Shown here: positions 1 to 13,364 of the stretch, piece after piece | How the letters are laid out: the number at the start of each line of letters is the position of its first letter | Numbering within the stretch: position 1 is the stretch's first letter | Assembly (NCBI RefSeq): GCF_002443255.2 | Contig: NW_019211457.1 | Coordinates: forward strand, 26,838,921-26,902,920 | Length of the DNA: 64,000 bases | Source of the DNA: Varroa destructor | Taxonomy: Eukaryota; Arthropoda; Arachnida; Mesostigmata; Varroidae | Direction: 5' to 3' | Translations under genes and position numbers: made by a program | Notes under the pieces: model-generated | Told to the model about the DNA's origin: nothing | What the model saw: the letters and a program-made list of their open reading frames with translations, nothing else | Databases searched by the model: none

Positions 1-262
1 AGGTACGGATCCCCGCAAAGATGAAAAACTTAATTTTAAGGGGGGGGGGGGGGTACATCATTGTTCTTTTTGACGCGGCTTTCAAGTAACTGAGAAAGAT
101 TTCCGTGAGACAAACCGGAAGATATCCAATAAGGTCTAGAACCAAATGCTCGTAATGATTCAAAGCCATGCCTAATACACTTCGGTCTTTTAAAAAGAAA
201 GCAAGGCCGTATCGGAGAGCCCTTAGTCTTTTGGAAAGATTAACCGCTGGTGCTTTGGCCAT
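1..262 (-). CDS. Hypothetical protein, partial at left edge
   Basis: An open frame of 87 codons starts at ATG 262 and stays open to base 1. It opens MAKAPAVNLSKRLRALRYG, followed by a mildly hydrophobic stretch with many Leu and Tyr residues. It also crosses a run of 14 G (positions 40-53), which reads as about four Pro; any error in the length of that run would change the frame beyond it. I recognise no family. It lies on the same strand as MON2 but does not resemble the missing MON2 C-terminus. It could be a real first exon continuing outside the window, or chance. Confidence 0.25.
   Translation of the reverse strand, partial: MAKAPAVNLSKRLRALRYGLAFFLKDRSVLGMALNHYEHLVLDLIGYLPVCLTEIFLSYLKAASKRTMMYPPPPLKIKFFIFAGIRT
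40..53. repeat. Homopolymer of 14 G
   Basis: An uninterrupted run of 14 G residues. Such runs slip in replication and sequencing, so the exact length is uncertain. Confidence 0.9.
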
Positions 263-2721
263 CGATTTTTTGGCTGTTTTGAGTCCTCGTATTTTTTTGA
301 TGTATTTCTTGATCCGAAATTAGCTAAAATTTTTTTTATGTAGCATATTTAAGCTATACTAACTAGTTCACACATACTAAGATCGCTTTACGCGCAATTA
401 TCATTAAGTTATTTGTAAACTAGAGAGGGAATGTTTTTAAAAAAGCTGATTCGTGGTTTAAGTAAAACCGAAATGAAAACTATAGTTGCGTGAGTAACAA
501 GTAGACTAAGTAAGTATAACGAAGGACGCTTTTTTTAACTCATGCTAAACATTTAGTTGAAATTACTGTTTTTTAAGATGCAGTTTAAGACAAATCGTAA
601 GCAAAAATCCGGATCATTTGTAGTCGTCCCGTATATATATAGATAACACCCAGGCAGCGATCCAGGGTGGTACATAACATGGCACTACTCGCGTCGGCGA
701 CGATATCTCTCGTGCCCAAGTTTAGACAGAGACGTGGAAAAGCTGTATGAATAAAATACCACCAGGCCTTTCCAGCTAATGCTCCAAACACCGTACCGTT
801 GTGGCGGACATACGAGATGGTCCTGCGGTCCCCTGCGACAGCAGCACTAACAGCGACTTCGGTAGCCACCCTTCTCATAGCATTTTTCCTTGAGACCCCA
901 TCACTATACTCTGACGGATGCGCACCATTGGTGAAGCGCCCCTTTCACATCCGAGGACTTTTGATAGTCTACGCAGTTAATATGTATACGTACGTAAAAG
1001 TATGTGTAGAAATGTTGCATGTGTATATGGAAACAGAGAGAGAGCTCATATGTAGTATACACAGATGTTACGAAGAATTCCTGATGTAAAGCAGTCCTTT
1101 TTCCGTCGTGTCGCGGCAAGTGCTGCCGAATTCTAGGGTGGTGAATGGGAACGCCTAAAGCTTGGACTGAGCCTGAAACGCTTATTGTGGTGTTTCTGAC
1201 GGGAATGCGCGATCGTTTCTAGCTAAGGTTTCGTAGGTGCCAGCGGATAGAGGAAGCATTTGGTTCGACGAGTGGCTGGCCGAAGTGTTTAAGCAAAAAT
1301 GAGAAAAACTGATCCCAACAAGCAAGAGAACACTGGCGTTAGGTTACATTGGATTAGGTTATGCTATGTGCAGGATGGGATGTATGGCATTACTAAGTAG
1401 CACCGCCTCACTATAATAGTCGGAGATCGGTGAATGTGACTACCGGGGCAGACAGCCAGACGAGACGCAGCAACGAGGCCGGCTACTAAAGTGGCCTGTA
1501 CAGTGTCCACTCGCTTCGACATGGCCTTCACTAGTCGTTCACTCAGGGCCAATTTTTCCCCTTCACCCTATACCCCATTACTTTCGTTGCTATACCCCAT
1601 ACCTCACTAGACTCGTTTGCCTTCCTTCCTTTTCCAATCGTTTCCCTTAGCCAGCTAGGCTAACCATGCTAGTCTACAAAGTGCTTGTTGCACGGACATG
1701 GCCATACGCAAGCTGCCTTATGTGGCGCAATCCTCTAAGAGGCATTTGTACCAGCACTCGCTTGCTCATCAGTAGCAGCTATAGCATCGCCAGAATAAAC
1801 GGGGAATGTGAGCCAATGAGAGGACACACGAGGGAATACCTCTAGGGACTAGAGAAAAGGCTTCTCTGGTAAGCGAGCGAACATCGGAAAAGAGACGGCA
1901 GAGTGGTACAATTTCGTTGGTGGTTTCGCCAAAGGAAACCGTTCTGGACAATTTAAGGTCGCGATTCGCATGAGGCCGTACTGTGCTACTGGTATCAGGA
2001 ACAGGGGTCGTTGCATCTGTTGCAACAAATGACAACGACGGTATGGCTTGGTGTTCCAACAGGGCTGAACGAAAAAGCTCAGGGGTATTTGGGGGTATCG
2101 GGTAGCGTTGGTGCCTGCGAATACACTAGCGGCGTCAGCTATTTTGTCACCGAACAACAAAAAAGAAAGGACCCTGAGAAGAAAAGAAGCCATATACGAA
2201 GGCCGTTGTCAACCATCGCACGCTTTGTTCTCGTAGGATTATTGCCGCAACTTCGGCCGACCGACCAACCAAAGGATGATATGAGCGCCGCTCCGGAGTT
2301 GTGTCTTTGTTGATGCCACTACCGTGACCGCTACTGCTTCTTTTACTACTAAAGAAGGCCTGTGCTGATGCTGGTACAGACTACCGACGACATCGTCACC
2401 ATCAGCCACACGCCTTGCTGTGCCTAGCTTTTCCCAGGGTCTTTGAGGCCTTGCATAATCTAGTCCCGACCCGGCTTCATCGCCATACCCCCTATACGCG
2501 CATCACCAAAACCACTGCTATCGAGTAGTTAGAACAAAAATACCCGGAGGGCTATCAACTTCATACTACTCAATCACTTCCGCAATATAAGTATCATTTG
2601 TATATTAATGTTTTAAGCCAGACTACACGAATACGGATTGCTTTTATTGAGAAATAAATTAAGTTCGGTTTCGAACAGAAAAACGATGATGCACGTAGGA
2701 GGGGCCGGAAAGAGAGTCAGG

Positions 2722-2762
2722 GGCTCATGGACGTCATGCAGTTTGCATGACGTCCATAAGCC
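2722..2762. repeat. Inverted repeat, 19-bp arms, 3-nt loop
   Basis: The left arm 2722-2740 and right arm 2744-2762 are reverse complements except at one position (2726 against 2758). The inner 14 bp are perfect and contain GACGTC. A minus-strand RNA would have a G-U wobble at the mismatch, so the stem would be fully paired. The arms are too short for a usual microRNA precursor. Confidence 0.8.
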
Positions 2763-3264
2763 GATGGTCTGTCTGCTTAAGCAGAACGACACATCGAGCA
2801 ATAGAAGGTTCATCCTGGGCGTCTCATGTGTGTGTAGAGGATGCTGGCTCAAAGCTCTGATAGCGGCTGTATAGAACTATTTTTCTAATCATTTCTCAAT
2901 TATTAACAGAAGTTTATAAATCAAACCGATTTAACATTTAGCTACAGAGCTCTGCTAATAACAGATGTTCAAAAAACTTCTTCAAGAAGTAAACTAACGT
3001 AACTAATATATGGAAATTCGGAGTAAAATCGAACTAGTATAGGGGCGCTTATCTGTGATGTAAGTTCGATGGAAGTTAGAATCTACTGTGTGCTCAAAAA
3101 CCACGGTTTCACATTCTGAAACTTCGCTCCTTTCAACACAATACCTTCCGCCTCACAAACCTTTACTTGTTTTTACTGTTCCTTTTGTCAAAGGAATCAT
3201 ATCTTGGCCTTTCAGATGACACATATTCTGTGAGAAATAGGTCTGCAAATCTTCAGATTCAAAC

Positions 3265-3312
3265 TTTGTGCGTGTCGAACGTTGCAATGGCCAAACTTTC
3301 GACACGCACAAA
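3265..3312. repeat. Inverted repeat, perfect 15-bp arms
   Basis: The arm tttgtgcgtgtcgaa at 3265-3279 is matched exactly, as reverse complement, at 3298-3312 across an 18-nt loop. Nothing around it shows a gene. Confidence 0.8.
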
Positions 3313-4394
3313 AGAGAGCTAATTACAAAGCTACATATTGTAAGTAGTCCTACGCGCCGGCCTGTCTTCTTTTTATTAAGTATAGGTAATGTTCGGGGAG
3401 CTTGCATACCTAATTAAGACCAGAGAGTACAGACCGAAGGCGTGGTAAGGGTGCTAAAGTACGAGTTCAGCGTTGTAAATTTCTGTACAGAATTGTACCC
3501 ACTCGCACTTAAATATGATACATACGTGTGTTATAAAATTCTTATATTTAAAAAAAAACAAAAAAAATTATATAATATCTATTTAATATTAGGTGCAATA
3601 CAGCTCCATGTCTCCATATACTCATGTAGTATCTTCAGTGTTAGAAAAATGCCAGAATTTCCCAGATTGATCAACATGCTTTAAAAGACACTGTAAAGGT
3701 CACTGTAGGCAGCTTTACTAGTTCAAAGCTTGTTGTACCATAAATGAGATAAGCCGTACTGTCTTCAACTACTCGTCGTATATTTAAATATTTTTTCTAT
3801 TTAATCGACTATTTGACCGGTAACAACACGCACGTGGACAATAATCCTTCTATGAGAATTCGAAACTTTCCAGACTCGCCTCAAAGCTGCTATGGCTTCT
3901 GATCGAAAATGTAAAATTTCTATAAACAGACTTGTGCTCTTCATAATGCTTTTTAATGTTTGAAAAGCTGCCATATTTAGTTAGAATCAGACAAAACCGA
4001 CCAGGGTAGAGCTTGGTATTGGTTTTAAACACGGGGTAATTCCATAGGTCCCCACATTTATCTATAATGTATAACCATCTTAAACATAACAAGCCAGTCA
4101 ACCTTAGAGTCCAATCTGGGTTCAAAAACGAATAAAACTGCGTCCATAGTGTTCGTAGCATTTTAAATTATCTCCCTTGGTGAAAAACAAATACGGGAGA
4201 CTGCACTCTCTAAATAAGGTACGATAAGATGGTTTTTGGTCAGTCTGGAGAACCTAACCTATGTGAGGCATAAATCCTTCGGCATTTCTGCCCAGCTCAA
4301 TTCAAATAATTTTATTACTTATGCTTCAACAAACATTACTCCGATAAATTTTTCCTCCCTGGACAACATGCACGACAGAGGCACGGTTTGTGCC

Positions 4395-4422
<28 letters not shown>
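4395..4422. repeat. TA microsatellite
   Basis: Fourteen uninterrupted TA units. Confidence 0.95.
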
Positions 4423-4425
<3 letters not shown>

Positions 4426-4490
4426 GCATAACAGAAAAATTGCCTAACCTTCAACCCAGGTAATTATAGGTGACTATCTCGACTACTTAC

Positions 4491-7400
4491 AACGGGTTTG
4501 TTGTTGGCAAGGTTATTGCTTGTGTGGTTGTGGTTATTATTAAGATGATGCTCGAGACCATGAGGACCGCTGTTCGCACTATTACCACTTGCACCGGAAG
4601 TATTGCAGGGTGGAGTAAATGCGCCGAAAGATGGCGCTTGACAAGCGTACGCGCTGAACCGCAACAGTTGTTCAAATAGGACCGGCAGCATGTCCCATAA
4701 GTGAGCACACGCTGAGAAGAGAATTTCCTACAATAGAACATCACCGCAACGATTTTGTTGACGTATATTGTTTGACATTTGTTTATAGCTTGATTTTGCG
4801 CATTTGAAGAAACAGAAATTAGCACACCCAGAGCATGTACCCCTAATTCTGCAGTGGTAACGTATCTACCCCCTAACTTAGGGACACGTAGTGCTCTAGG
4901 TTCGAGACAGGACATAAACACATTTCGTCGCATGCTACGACCCAGTTGTCTGAAGCGACGTTGCACGGCAGTAGTGCCAGATGCGACGTTCGAAATATTG
5001 GTCTACATAAAGAGGAAAAAATTAGCCTGGGGTACCGACTCGGCAAGAAGCTAAATTTCTCACTTACCCTTTGTATCGTGTCGATCGTCGACAGGATCGC
5101 TTCCTGTAGCGGACTAAGTACGACATCAGTAAGTGATGGTAAAATGAAAGGTGCGGTATCCGCGTGCATCGGCACTGCCGATGCGTTTTCAAGGACTCGG
5201 CACAACTTACGCAGATCGGCCTCTTGGAAACGTGACTTAATATGCTGAAATAGTAGCGGAAAGATGTGGATCAACGCGGTCAAGAAGGGCTGCGATGGAA
5301 TGAACATTTCCTGTTGATCGCCTTCGGCAGGAGCCTGCGTTGAGTTCAGCCCAATGGTGCACCAAACACGCCAAGCGGTCTCCCACAACATCACCTCTTC
5401 AGACACTCGATCGGTAGAAAGTGATTCGAGGCCGCTATCGCCATTGAATGACGCAGCGCTTGACATCGAATCACCGCAAACACTGGCCGCAATGTTACTC
5501 GGTGGGGCGGTGCTACCCCCCCGAGACGTCATGTGTAGCATGTCCTGGAAGCTCTTCAACGCGGACAGGGACACCTCATTGTTTTTTGACAATGCCGAGT
5601 TCTCAATAAACTCGAGAAGGAGTGCCCAGGCTCGGCCAAAATCGCCTAGACTTTGTAATATGTCGCGTTTTACGTAGAACACGCGCGCAACGCCACCTAA
5701 TGTCAGGACCTGCGTTTCAGCCCATTGCTTTTGGGCCGTATTGCGCGAATGGTGAATCAATATGTTACCTGCCATATCCGTCACTTTTTCCGTTGACGCA
5801 CTGCCTGAAAGATTTCGCACCCGGTCGAGCAGTGGGAACAATACGTTCCATAGGACAGCCTGCCAGGTTTGCTGTTCGAGCAAGCCGCCATGCGCGTTGA
5901 TTGTTGAAAAGAGAGTTTGTCCACCAGATTTTCGCACCGCTGACCTTGGATCGACGCAGAGGTCACCCAGCGAAGAGAACAGTGTCATCCACAACTGGTC
6001 AAATGGAGGCAGCGTGGCTGTCAACTCTCTGCTCGGGGACCCACCTGTTGGGGTGCTCTCCTTTGATGAGCCTACGGATAACAGGACGCAACCCGCCTGT
6101 CCTAGCTCATTGGATACCCGCTGCTTATTTTGATATAGATAATCGGCGATGTTCCACTAATAAATAGAATAAACACAAATAGGTCGGTTATGAAAAGGAG
6201 AGAACTGGTACGATTGATACAAAATCGTGTATGATGACAGATGGAGGTGTATAATATTGATATAAATGTAGTAGTCATTTTTTTTACACACCCTGAACAA
6301 AATTAACAACGTGTTTGATGGGAGGACATTTAATAACACAGAATAACAATGTATTGATTATAAATTCAATAACTGTAGAGCAATGGACTAATAAGTAAGT
6401 GACATAAGAATGTGAAATTGTCATCCTTGTTGTTGGAACATGCGTGATAAAAAGTATGCTTACCAATAGTCCAATAGCCGTAAGGGAGACATTGAGATCC
6501 TGTGTTTGAAGACCGAACTTTGCTGCCGTCTGAATGCAGAGCTGTAGAGATGAGCACGGCATGATTGGCAGGAAGTCTGCGACCACCCGTTGAAGACACT
6601 GAAACGCTGACCGTACCAGAGCTTCGCTGTAGAATCCGCAAAGAGAATGTCACATTCAAAGAGACCAAACAAATAGATTGATTTAATTGAATCGTTTCTT
6701 CTTATTTACCTATAGACGAAGAAAGAGCTGCGTTATTTAGTATAATATGTGCACATAAAAACTGACAAAATTGTATTGTCACTTAATGCATCTAGCTATG
6801 CATTGGACCTGATTACTCCACTGACTCCTTACAACACCCCGGACCAATACAAGGGACCATAAAGGCTCCCAACAACAAGGACCATAGAAACTTATCAACT
6901 TACCCTGTCGTGCAATTTTTAGCGACGAGAAGTGGATAGTGAGGATCGGCGTCTTTTTCGCCCACGCAGATTACACTGCAATGATTTCCCAGAAATAACG
7001 AAAGTCAGACTTGGGGGACAATAGACACAGAAATGTTCGTAGCAAAAAATTTCGGCAACCCATTGCACGTTTAACGATGCAAAAAGACTTTAAATAAAAT
7101 TGTAGTTTAAGTAAACTTTTTATTTTATATCCCAATGCACCCTGGCCGGCCTGTTGATTCTATATAAGACTACGAAGCCACTGGAATTTTGTGTGCATGT
7201 AATATGAAAAAAACTATCTACTTCATACGATCTAGATCATACCCCTGATTGTCGGTGATATTTCCGATGATCGAAAGTATCTGCTGCCATCCATGGCTAA
7301 GGCTCTCGCCAGCAACTCCCGCATGTAAAATTGCCAAAGTACACTCGATCTGCTTTGCCCTGATGTCAAAATGCAAAGTCGTCGCCCCCATGTCGACCAG

Positions 7401-10400
7401 TGGAGCTAATAACATTTGCTGAAGAGCCTGTCGTCCGTCGGATAGGGAAATCATGACGAGGCAGTACACCGCAGCAAGCATGTCAAGCGGACAAACCAAG
7501 ATTTAGGTTCACCGAATAATATATCAAGAAAAAACAAATAAGAAGTTTAGATTTCGCTTAAAGATACTTATGGGGCCGCTGCTAAGTGTAATTAAGAGTG
7601 GGTGAATGGGCTGATCTTACACACAGCCAGTCCATTTGGGGCAAAAAGATTATTGTTAGAGGCCCACTGAGTGCATGTGTTACGACGAAAATTGTTGTCT
7701 CTAGTCACGTCAGCCATTTCCGACGAAGGATATTGTTAGCTTGCCTAGAACCAAAGGACTTTCGTGTAAACAGATCAGGCAGACGCTAGGCGAAAGCATT
7801 TGCACTCCGCTTCAACATATCATACGATGGCCTGAATTATTATTACAGTCGGATTAAGTATTATCATTAACATTACTCATACATGTTAATAATGCAATTA
7901 CGGTCGTGAGATACCAGCTCAAGCGTTTACCAGTCGTACTGTAGTGGTTACGTTTACGCGTTATGTGGGCGTTTTTTTTTCTGACAAAAATATCTACTAT
8001 AAGTACTATAAGCGCATTGTCTTGGCTAGACATCAACATGTATCCCAGACAGTTATTGCAGTCTCACTGATTCATAGCCATCCGAAGCACCTAATACTAG
8101 AGAAAACAAAGGAATCGTTCGAGACTCGTTAACTTATTCTCAGAAGACAAACACATTGAAGTTAAAATACATGTATTTTGTATGAAACGAGCAGTCGAGT
8201 ATTTCTGGTTACCTGCGTATTCGTACTGTGCCAAAAGGAGGTCACAAATTTCTATTTGAATTCAAAGCTAAATCATCCATGCAACATCAATAACTCTGGT
8301 CGTTTTAATAATGTACACGGCGCCGGCTGCGATTCGTTATCTATACATTGGTAGTTAGCGCTAAAAAAACAAGGCCTACCTATCTAACCTTGATCACAAG
8401 TATGAAAACTTGTAATAAAACAAAAAAAATCTTACCGGGTTTTCAGCCAGTGGTGGGTTATATTCCTTGCAATTTAAAGCCGACTTAACGAGATAAGTGA
8501 GTGCCTCGGCACCCCACTCGCGCATCGTTGTGTGAGGATGTTGACAAACTTCATTTAGATGAGAACTTAACGGACGCCAAAAAACTGTTACTCTACCAAG
8601 ATTCACCAATGCTGTTTCTAATAATTTTGCCACAGCAAACAGGGAAGGCTCCTAGAACAATGCATCGATCCAAGTTTAACGACAAAGTAAAAAAATAAAG
8701 GTGTGTTATTTAGGCTGCTTTCCAATATATGTTCGTATCTGGTCTTAGATTTAACCGGCGGGATCTGCCCCACGTCCATTTTGCTCCCTGTCTAAAAAAA
8801 AAACACGAATGTTTAGCATTACTGAAACGTATTAATTTTTAGCTATACAATTAAAAGCTGACAAAATATTTATCTTATCGGTTGAAGAGTTGACAGCTGA
8901 GTCGTTTCCTTCCCAAAGCGTACCTACCCGAAACTGTGATTAGCAAAGTCTTCGCTAGGAATTGTAAAGATTGTATAAAATGGTAGTGATCAAACATACC
9001 CGATTGCTAAAAGCCAGCTCCATAGACTCCTGCGAAAGTTTGCAGAGAGCATCAATCAAATGGTGCAAAGCAACTTCGCTCAGTTTTCTGTAAATTTGAA
9101 AAAAAACACTTCATAAGCCGGCAACCGGTAGCGTGAATGAACACGCCAAAACGTGCTCGAACGAACTAACAAAATTGAATGGCGGACGAAATTTCCAAAA
9201 TCAATGGGAAGAGTTACCCTAAACACTATCGTCAATAGTTGAAATCACAAAATGCGAGTCCGAGTCGATTTATCCGGTGTTAAATTTTGAAAATCCTAGT
9301 TAATTGTTATATGTATACGACCCATTGGCTCCGTGGTAAACTTCAGTGTAGTTTTTTCGATTTAGCTACTACTTACTCCGACGCATGGAAGACCTGTGAT
9401 ACGCTTCCGGCCAATGGCACGTAGCTGTTTTTGAACGGCAGCGTGCAAAATTGTAACAGAAACAATTCTCTTGTCATAAAATTTATAATAATTACATACC
9501 CTAGATCTGCGTTTGCCCAAAATGGTTACCAACGACGAGGTCGAAACTATAACTGATGTATATATAGCCTATTTGTTAGCGCTACCAGGGCAATGATAAC
9601 AATTGGAAAAATGAGCAAAGACTATTCGGCGTTGTCAAATCTGACATAAAATTCTACCTTTACAACCAACCAACGATCTGAAATTTAAAACTGATACAAT
9701 TTTCCCATTTTTGGTAGTAAAAACAAGAAACATCTCTGAGACACTTCTGCTGCCAATATTATAATTACGTGAGCATAATTACGTTAATTCCACGATAAAA
9801 TACTTACTGAGAATTTTCAAATAATCGGCTGAGCATGGCGGATAGTACTGGGAGATCATTGGTAATAGCTGTGGTTAGACATGCTTCCCCCTGACCGGCC
9901 ACACCCTGGTTGGTGGCATTAGGTCCACTCTGAGCTGCCGAAGCCCCACCTCCTTGAGCAGCAGTTCCCGAGGGAGGTGCCTTTAGACCACCTCCGGCAG
10001 CAGGCTTCAAACCGAGAATCCAGACGAGATGCTGAAGAGTTGTAAGCACCATGTGCCACGCTGTAGAGAGTATTGCACCGTTGGATTGAGACAGTATTAA
10101 CAATGCCCGCATACATTGAAGATTCTTGGCTGTCAGCTGCAATAAAACGGACAGTGAGAAACGGAAACTGTAATTATAATTTCACACCTGCACTTCGGCA
10201 AAACATGGGGCTCATAAGTCATGAACTGATTATTACTAGATTTAAGGCCATTTTAAATGATAATAATACTACTACACGGTTTTGTTAATGCCGGAATGGT
10301 AATAAGATGCATACCATAACAGGACCCTGATGTGCTCCTTGCGGGAGCGATCTTGTAGGCAAGGGTGTTCCGACCGCTACAATTTGATCGGTACGTGGTG

Positions 10401-13364
10401 CAATGTCACTCCCACCATCGAGAGAACCGCCCGACCCTAGATAAGGTCCAAGAGAAGGCCGCATATCAACAACAGAATCCGCTTCGAAGACAGTTCGTGG
10501 CGAAATATAGCTCGACTGATAAATCGTTGTTAGAACGGTAAGCGTATAATGTGGTGGCAAGGATCCTTTGCACATGGCTGAGATAAATGCATCTCGCGGT
10601 GTACACATGTTCAGCTGTCCACAAAGTACCGCATAAGATGTAATGCATGTCAGAAGCGTGTCGGTAATCTGTTCGTCACAACTGTAAAAGCGGGGTATTG
10701 AGTGAGCTCTTGTTTTTATGATCGAGAACAAGTTAATAATATATATGAGTACTGATAATTTTCTCACTTTTTGTGGTTTGCATTATGACTAATTGGTAGT
10801 ACTATGCTGAACGATTCACTTTTAGCTTTAATCATAAAAACAGAAAAAGACGAAAAAATTCACCTACCACCTCCTTACCTCGTCTCGAGTAGAAGACCCA
10901 TTACCGAAATGAGTCCACCCCAGGATGAATGTACGAGCTGAATGCACAGTTCCTGATTCGCAGTGGCTTCCTCTTCGGTCGTAGGGCTTTTCTTTTGGTA
11001 TTTGTGAATTAGTTTAGTGATCGATGTGATCATCTCGATAATGGAAACGTAACCGATGGAAAGACAGTAGCCCTCAGGAACAACGGAGGGTTCGACTTTA
11101 TCTAGCATTTCCGCGCTGCAGACAAATAGATAAAGAAAAACTTATTAAACAAGCCAAGTTCTTCTTTAGAACTAAGCAGACAACCGCATTCACATGTCAG
11201 TTGTAAATCAAGAATTATTCCAGACACAGCTTACCAGCACTTCAGGATTAGAAAAATCTAAATGATAATTGATTCTGTTTGAAAATACTTGACGGACAGC
11301 TCTTATACTCACCGAGGTCTAGAAAAAAACATGAATATGACGAATTAGCTGGCGGATCCACATCTAAACTCCCATAACTACCGTAACTTAATATGGTACA
11401 GCCTACAGTGATCATAGAAAATAGAAAACGCTAATTCATTTTCCTGCGGAACACAACGCAAAAATATACGTTTCAGAGCACACCCTCTTAAACAGCTACT
11501 CATGGCATCTACATGTACGCGTACTCGCTAACTTCTGTCAACTAAATTAATTAGATAATTATCATTAAACGCTGGTCCTTGTGCCTACACTTACAACAAC
11601 GGTTTGAGTGGACCCTGGGTAACTTTGTGAAGAAGAGGCATAGCGCGGCCTTTGTAGTTGAATACTGGCTGAGGCGTCTGAATTGGCTGACCGGGCTGCG
11701 CCGGATTAAGTTGCGTCGGTATCTGATCTTGCAAGAATAACGACTCAACACAAACACACAGTGAATTGATGATTTCCTGGAGAATTTTTGATGAGTGTGC
11801 TTTCATATCATAGTGTATGCAAAAACATCGGAGTAGGTCCGGCTGTGAGCACATCTTGTACATAACTTCGAGCGCAAGCGCCCTCTGCCATTCCACCTTT
11901 TCCGGATCGAGAAATTTCGTGATCAAACTGAGGAAGATTTCACATTCGGTGACCAGACACGAATAGAATCTCGCAATTAGCACAGAGACGATACGAATCA
12001 ATCGCATGCAAATAGCGAAGAACGGTTTCTCTTGGCTAACCCCCGGTGTTGGCTGGGGCGCACGAAACTTCGTATTAGGTGAAAACAGCTTTATGACAAG
12101 AGGACATACGCGCTCTTTTAGCAGAAAGGTGAACTCTGGATGTGTGATAAAAATCTGGTAAAATTCGGCGAGTATGTCCTCGATCAGTTCGAGACCGAAG
12201 CTTCGCGTCATTTCCTGAAGGCCAAGAAGCCATGTGGGTTGCTCCGCGTTCACCATGAAAGTGAGGTCCTGAAACAATAAATAGGCATCAGCAGACGGTC
12301 GCGCCAGTGACGGTGGGGCTGCATGTGTTCCTGTCTTAAGTTCGTCTACACATTGGTAGGCCTTTGTCAAATCGGTGCGCTCCTTAAGATGATCCCTGGC
12401 CCTCTCAAAGACGCAGTTAACACATTGTCGTATGGTGGCGCTAGCTGTATTGTTTGTGGTCAAATTTTTCGTGAAATGGAGACGGAACGAGATGACGAGC
12501 GCTTTGGCGAGCACATGGTCCTGCACGGAGTCCGTTGTCACCAGGAGCTGGGTGATCGTTTGTAGTATCTTGACCTCTTCCAAACCTGTCTCCATCAGAT
12601 TCCACAGGCAGTTGACAATATTTGAAGCGGCCAACTGCAATCAAATGTGTTAGGCACCAATGATAATCTAACAAGTAGCACTAGATGGGTACCAATCAGC
12701 AATGTTATACATAGTTTGCAGAATTTGTTCAGAAACTCAAATCTCGGACACTTTGACGCCTTCTACCTATAATAGAACAATGACGGTGTCGATTTATAAC
12801 AAAAAAAAATGCTGCAATCCCGCCGCGCTACGTACATTGTTAACTGCTTTTATGTTAATCATTCGCTGAATGGCGTTTAGCGATATCTGGACGATTTTCG
12901 GATGTTTACTCTCACATCCCGCGAAGAACGGTTCCAGAATCTCTGGGGAATCAGAACGTAGAGCTAACACTAACTGTTCGTGTTTTGTGGCCGCGTTACG
13001 AAGCTTTACGATGCCGGATTCTGCCGCCTGAAGCATTCGGATCAGTAAACTTAATTAGTTTTAGCTGAACAACAGCCACGTATAATAGCTTGGTGCAGGC
13101 AATAGACGGCTGGAAAAATAGTCTTTAAAATAAACTGAATAACGCTTACATTATTTAATGTATACCTTGTTTTGGGCCTTATTTGTCTTTCGACCTTATG
13201 CATAATAAAACTGAGTAGCATTAATTTTCCTCTAGTATCTATTTGCTTACCTCCTTGACGGCCGGAAACTTTCTTTTGGCTTCATTGGACAACTGTCGGA
13301 GATCAGATTGTAGATTGTCCAACAACTTCTTGTCAGTTGCGTTCATCGCAGATCGGCTACCCAT
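4491..13364 (-). CDS. Mon2: MON2 homologue (Golgi/endosome trafficking), C-terminus missing
   Basis: Minus-strand exons, in transcript order: 13364-13251, 13027-12836, 12634-11595, 11115-10879, 10681-10315, 10136-9808, 9087-9000, 8651-8436, 7427-7243, 6626-6464, 6156-5068, 4727-4491. All introns are GT-AG and the phases join without a gap, giving 1419 codons. The start has an in-frame TAA just upstream. The protein follows the MON2 family throughout: a DCB-type N-terminus ([15 protein letters not shown]), the HUS part with [17 protein letters not shown], then [14 protein letters not shown], [20 protein letters not shown] and [23 protein letters not shown]2 is a peripheral Golgi/endosome scaffold related to BIG/GBF Arf exchange factors but lacking the catalytic Sec7 domain; with DOPEY it acts in endosome-to-Golgi recycling. 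The last exon ends in an Asn/Ser/His-rich tail and a good donor (GTAAGT), so more exons should follow to the left. Human MON2 is about 1700 residues, so perhaps 300 are missing. Confidence 0.95.

Larger units (their letters stand above)
263..4490. other. Spacer or intron beyond the last visible MON2 exon
   Basis: No exon could be supported here. MON2 should continue on the minus strand for several hundred more residues, and I looked for its conserved C-terminal words without success. Around 1740-2500 the base composition is richer in GC and several medium ORFs overlap on both strands; none matches a family I know. The stretch also holds two hairpins (2722-2762, 3265-3312) and a TA microsatellite (4395-4422). 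Confidence 0.5.

Noticed and set aside
1769..2313. Overlapping ORFs on both strands, one with a short VSFGE word loosely like a MON2 C-terminal motif
   Set aside because: The match is a few residues only, the surrounding residues do not align and no splice sites support it as a MON2 exon.
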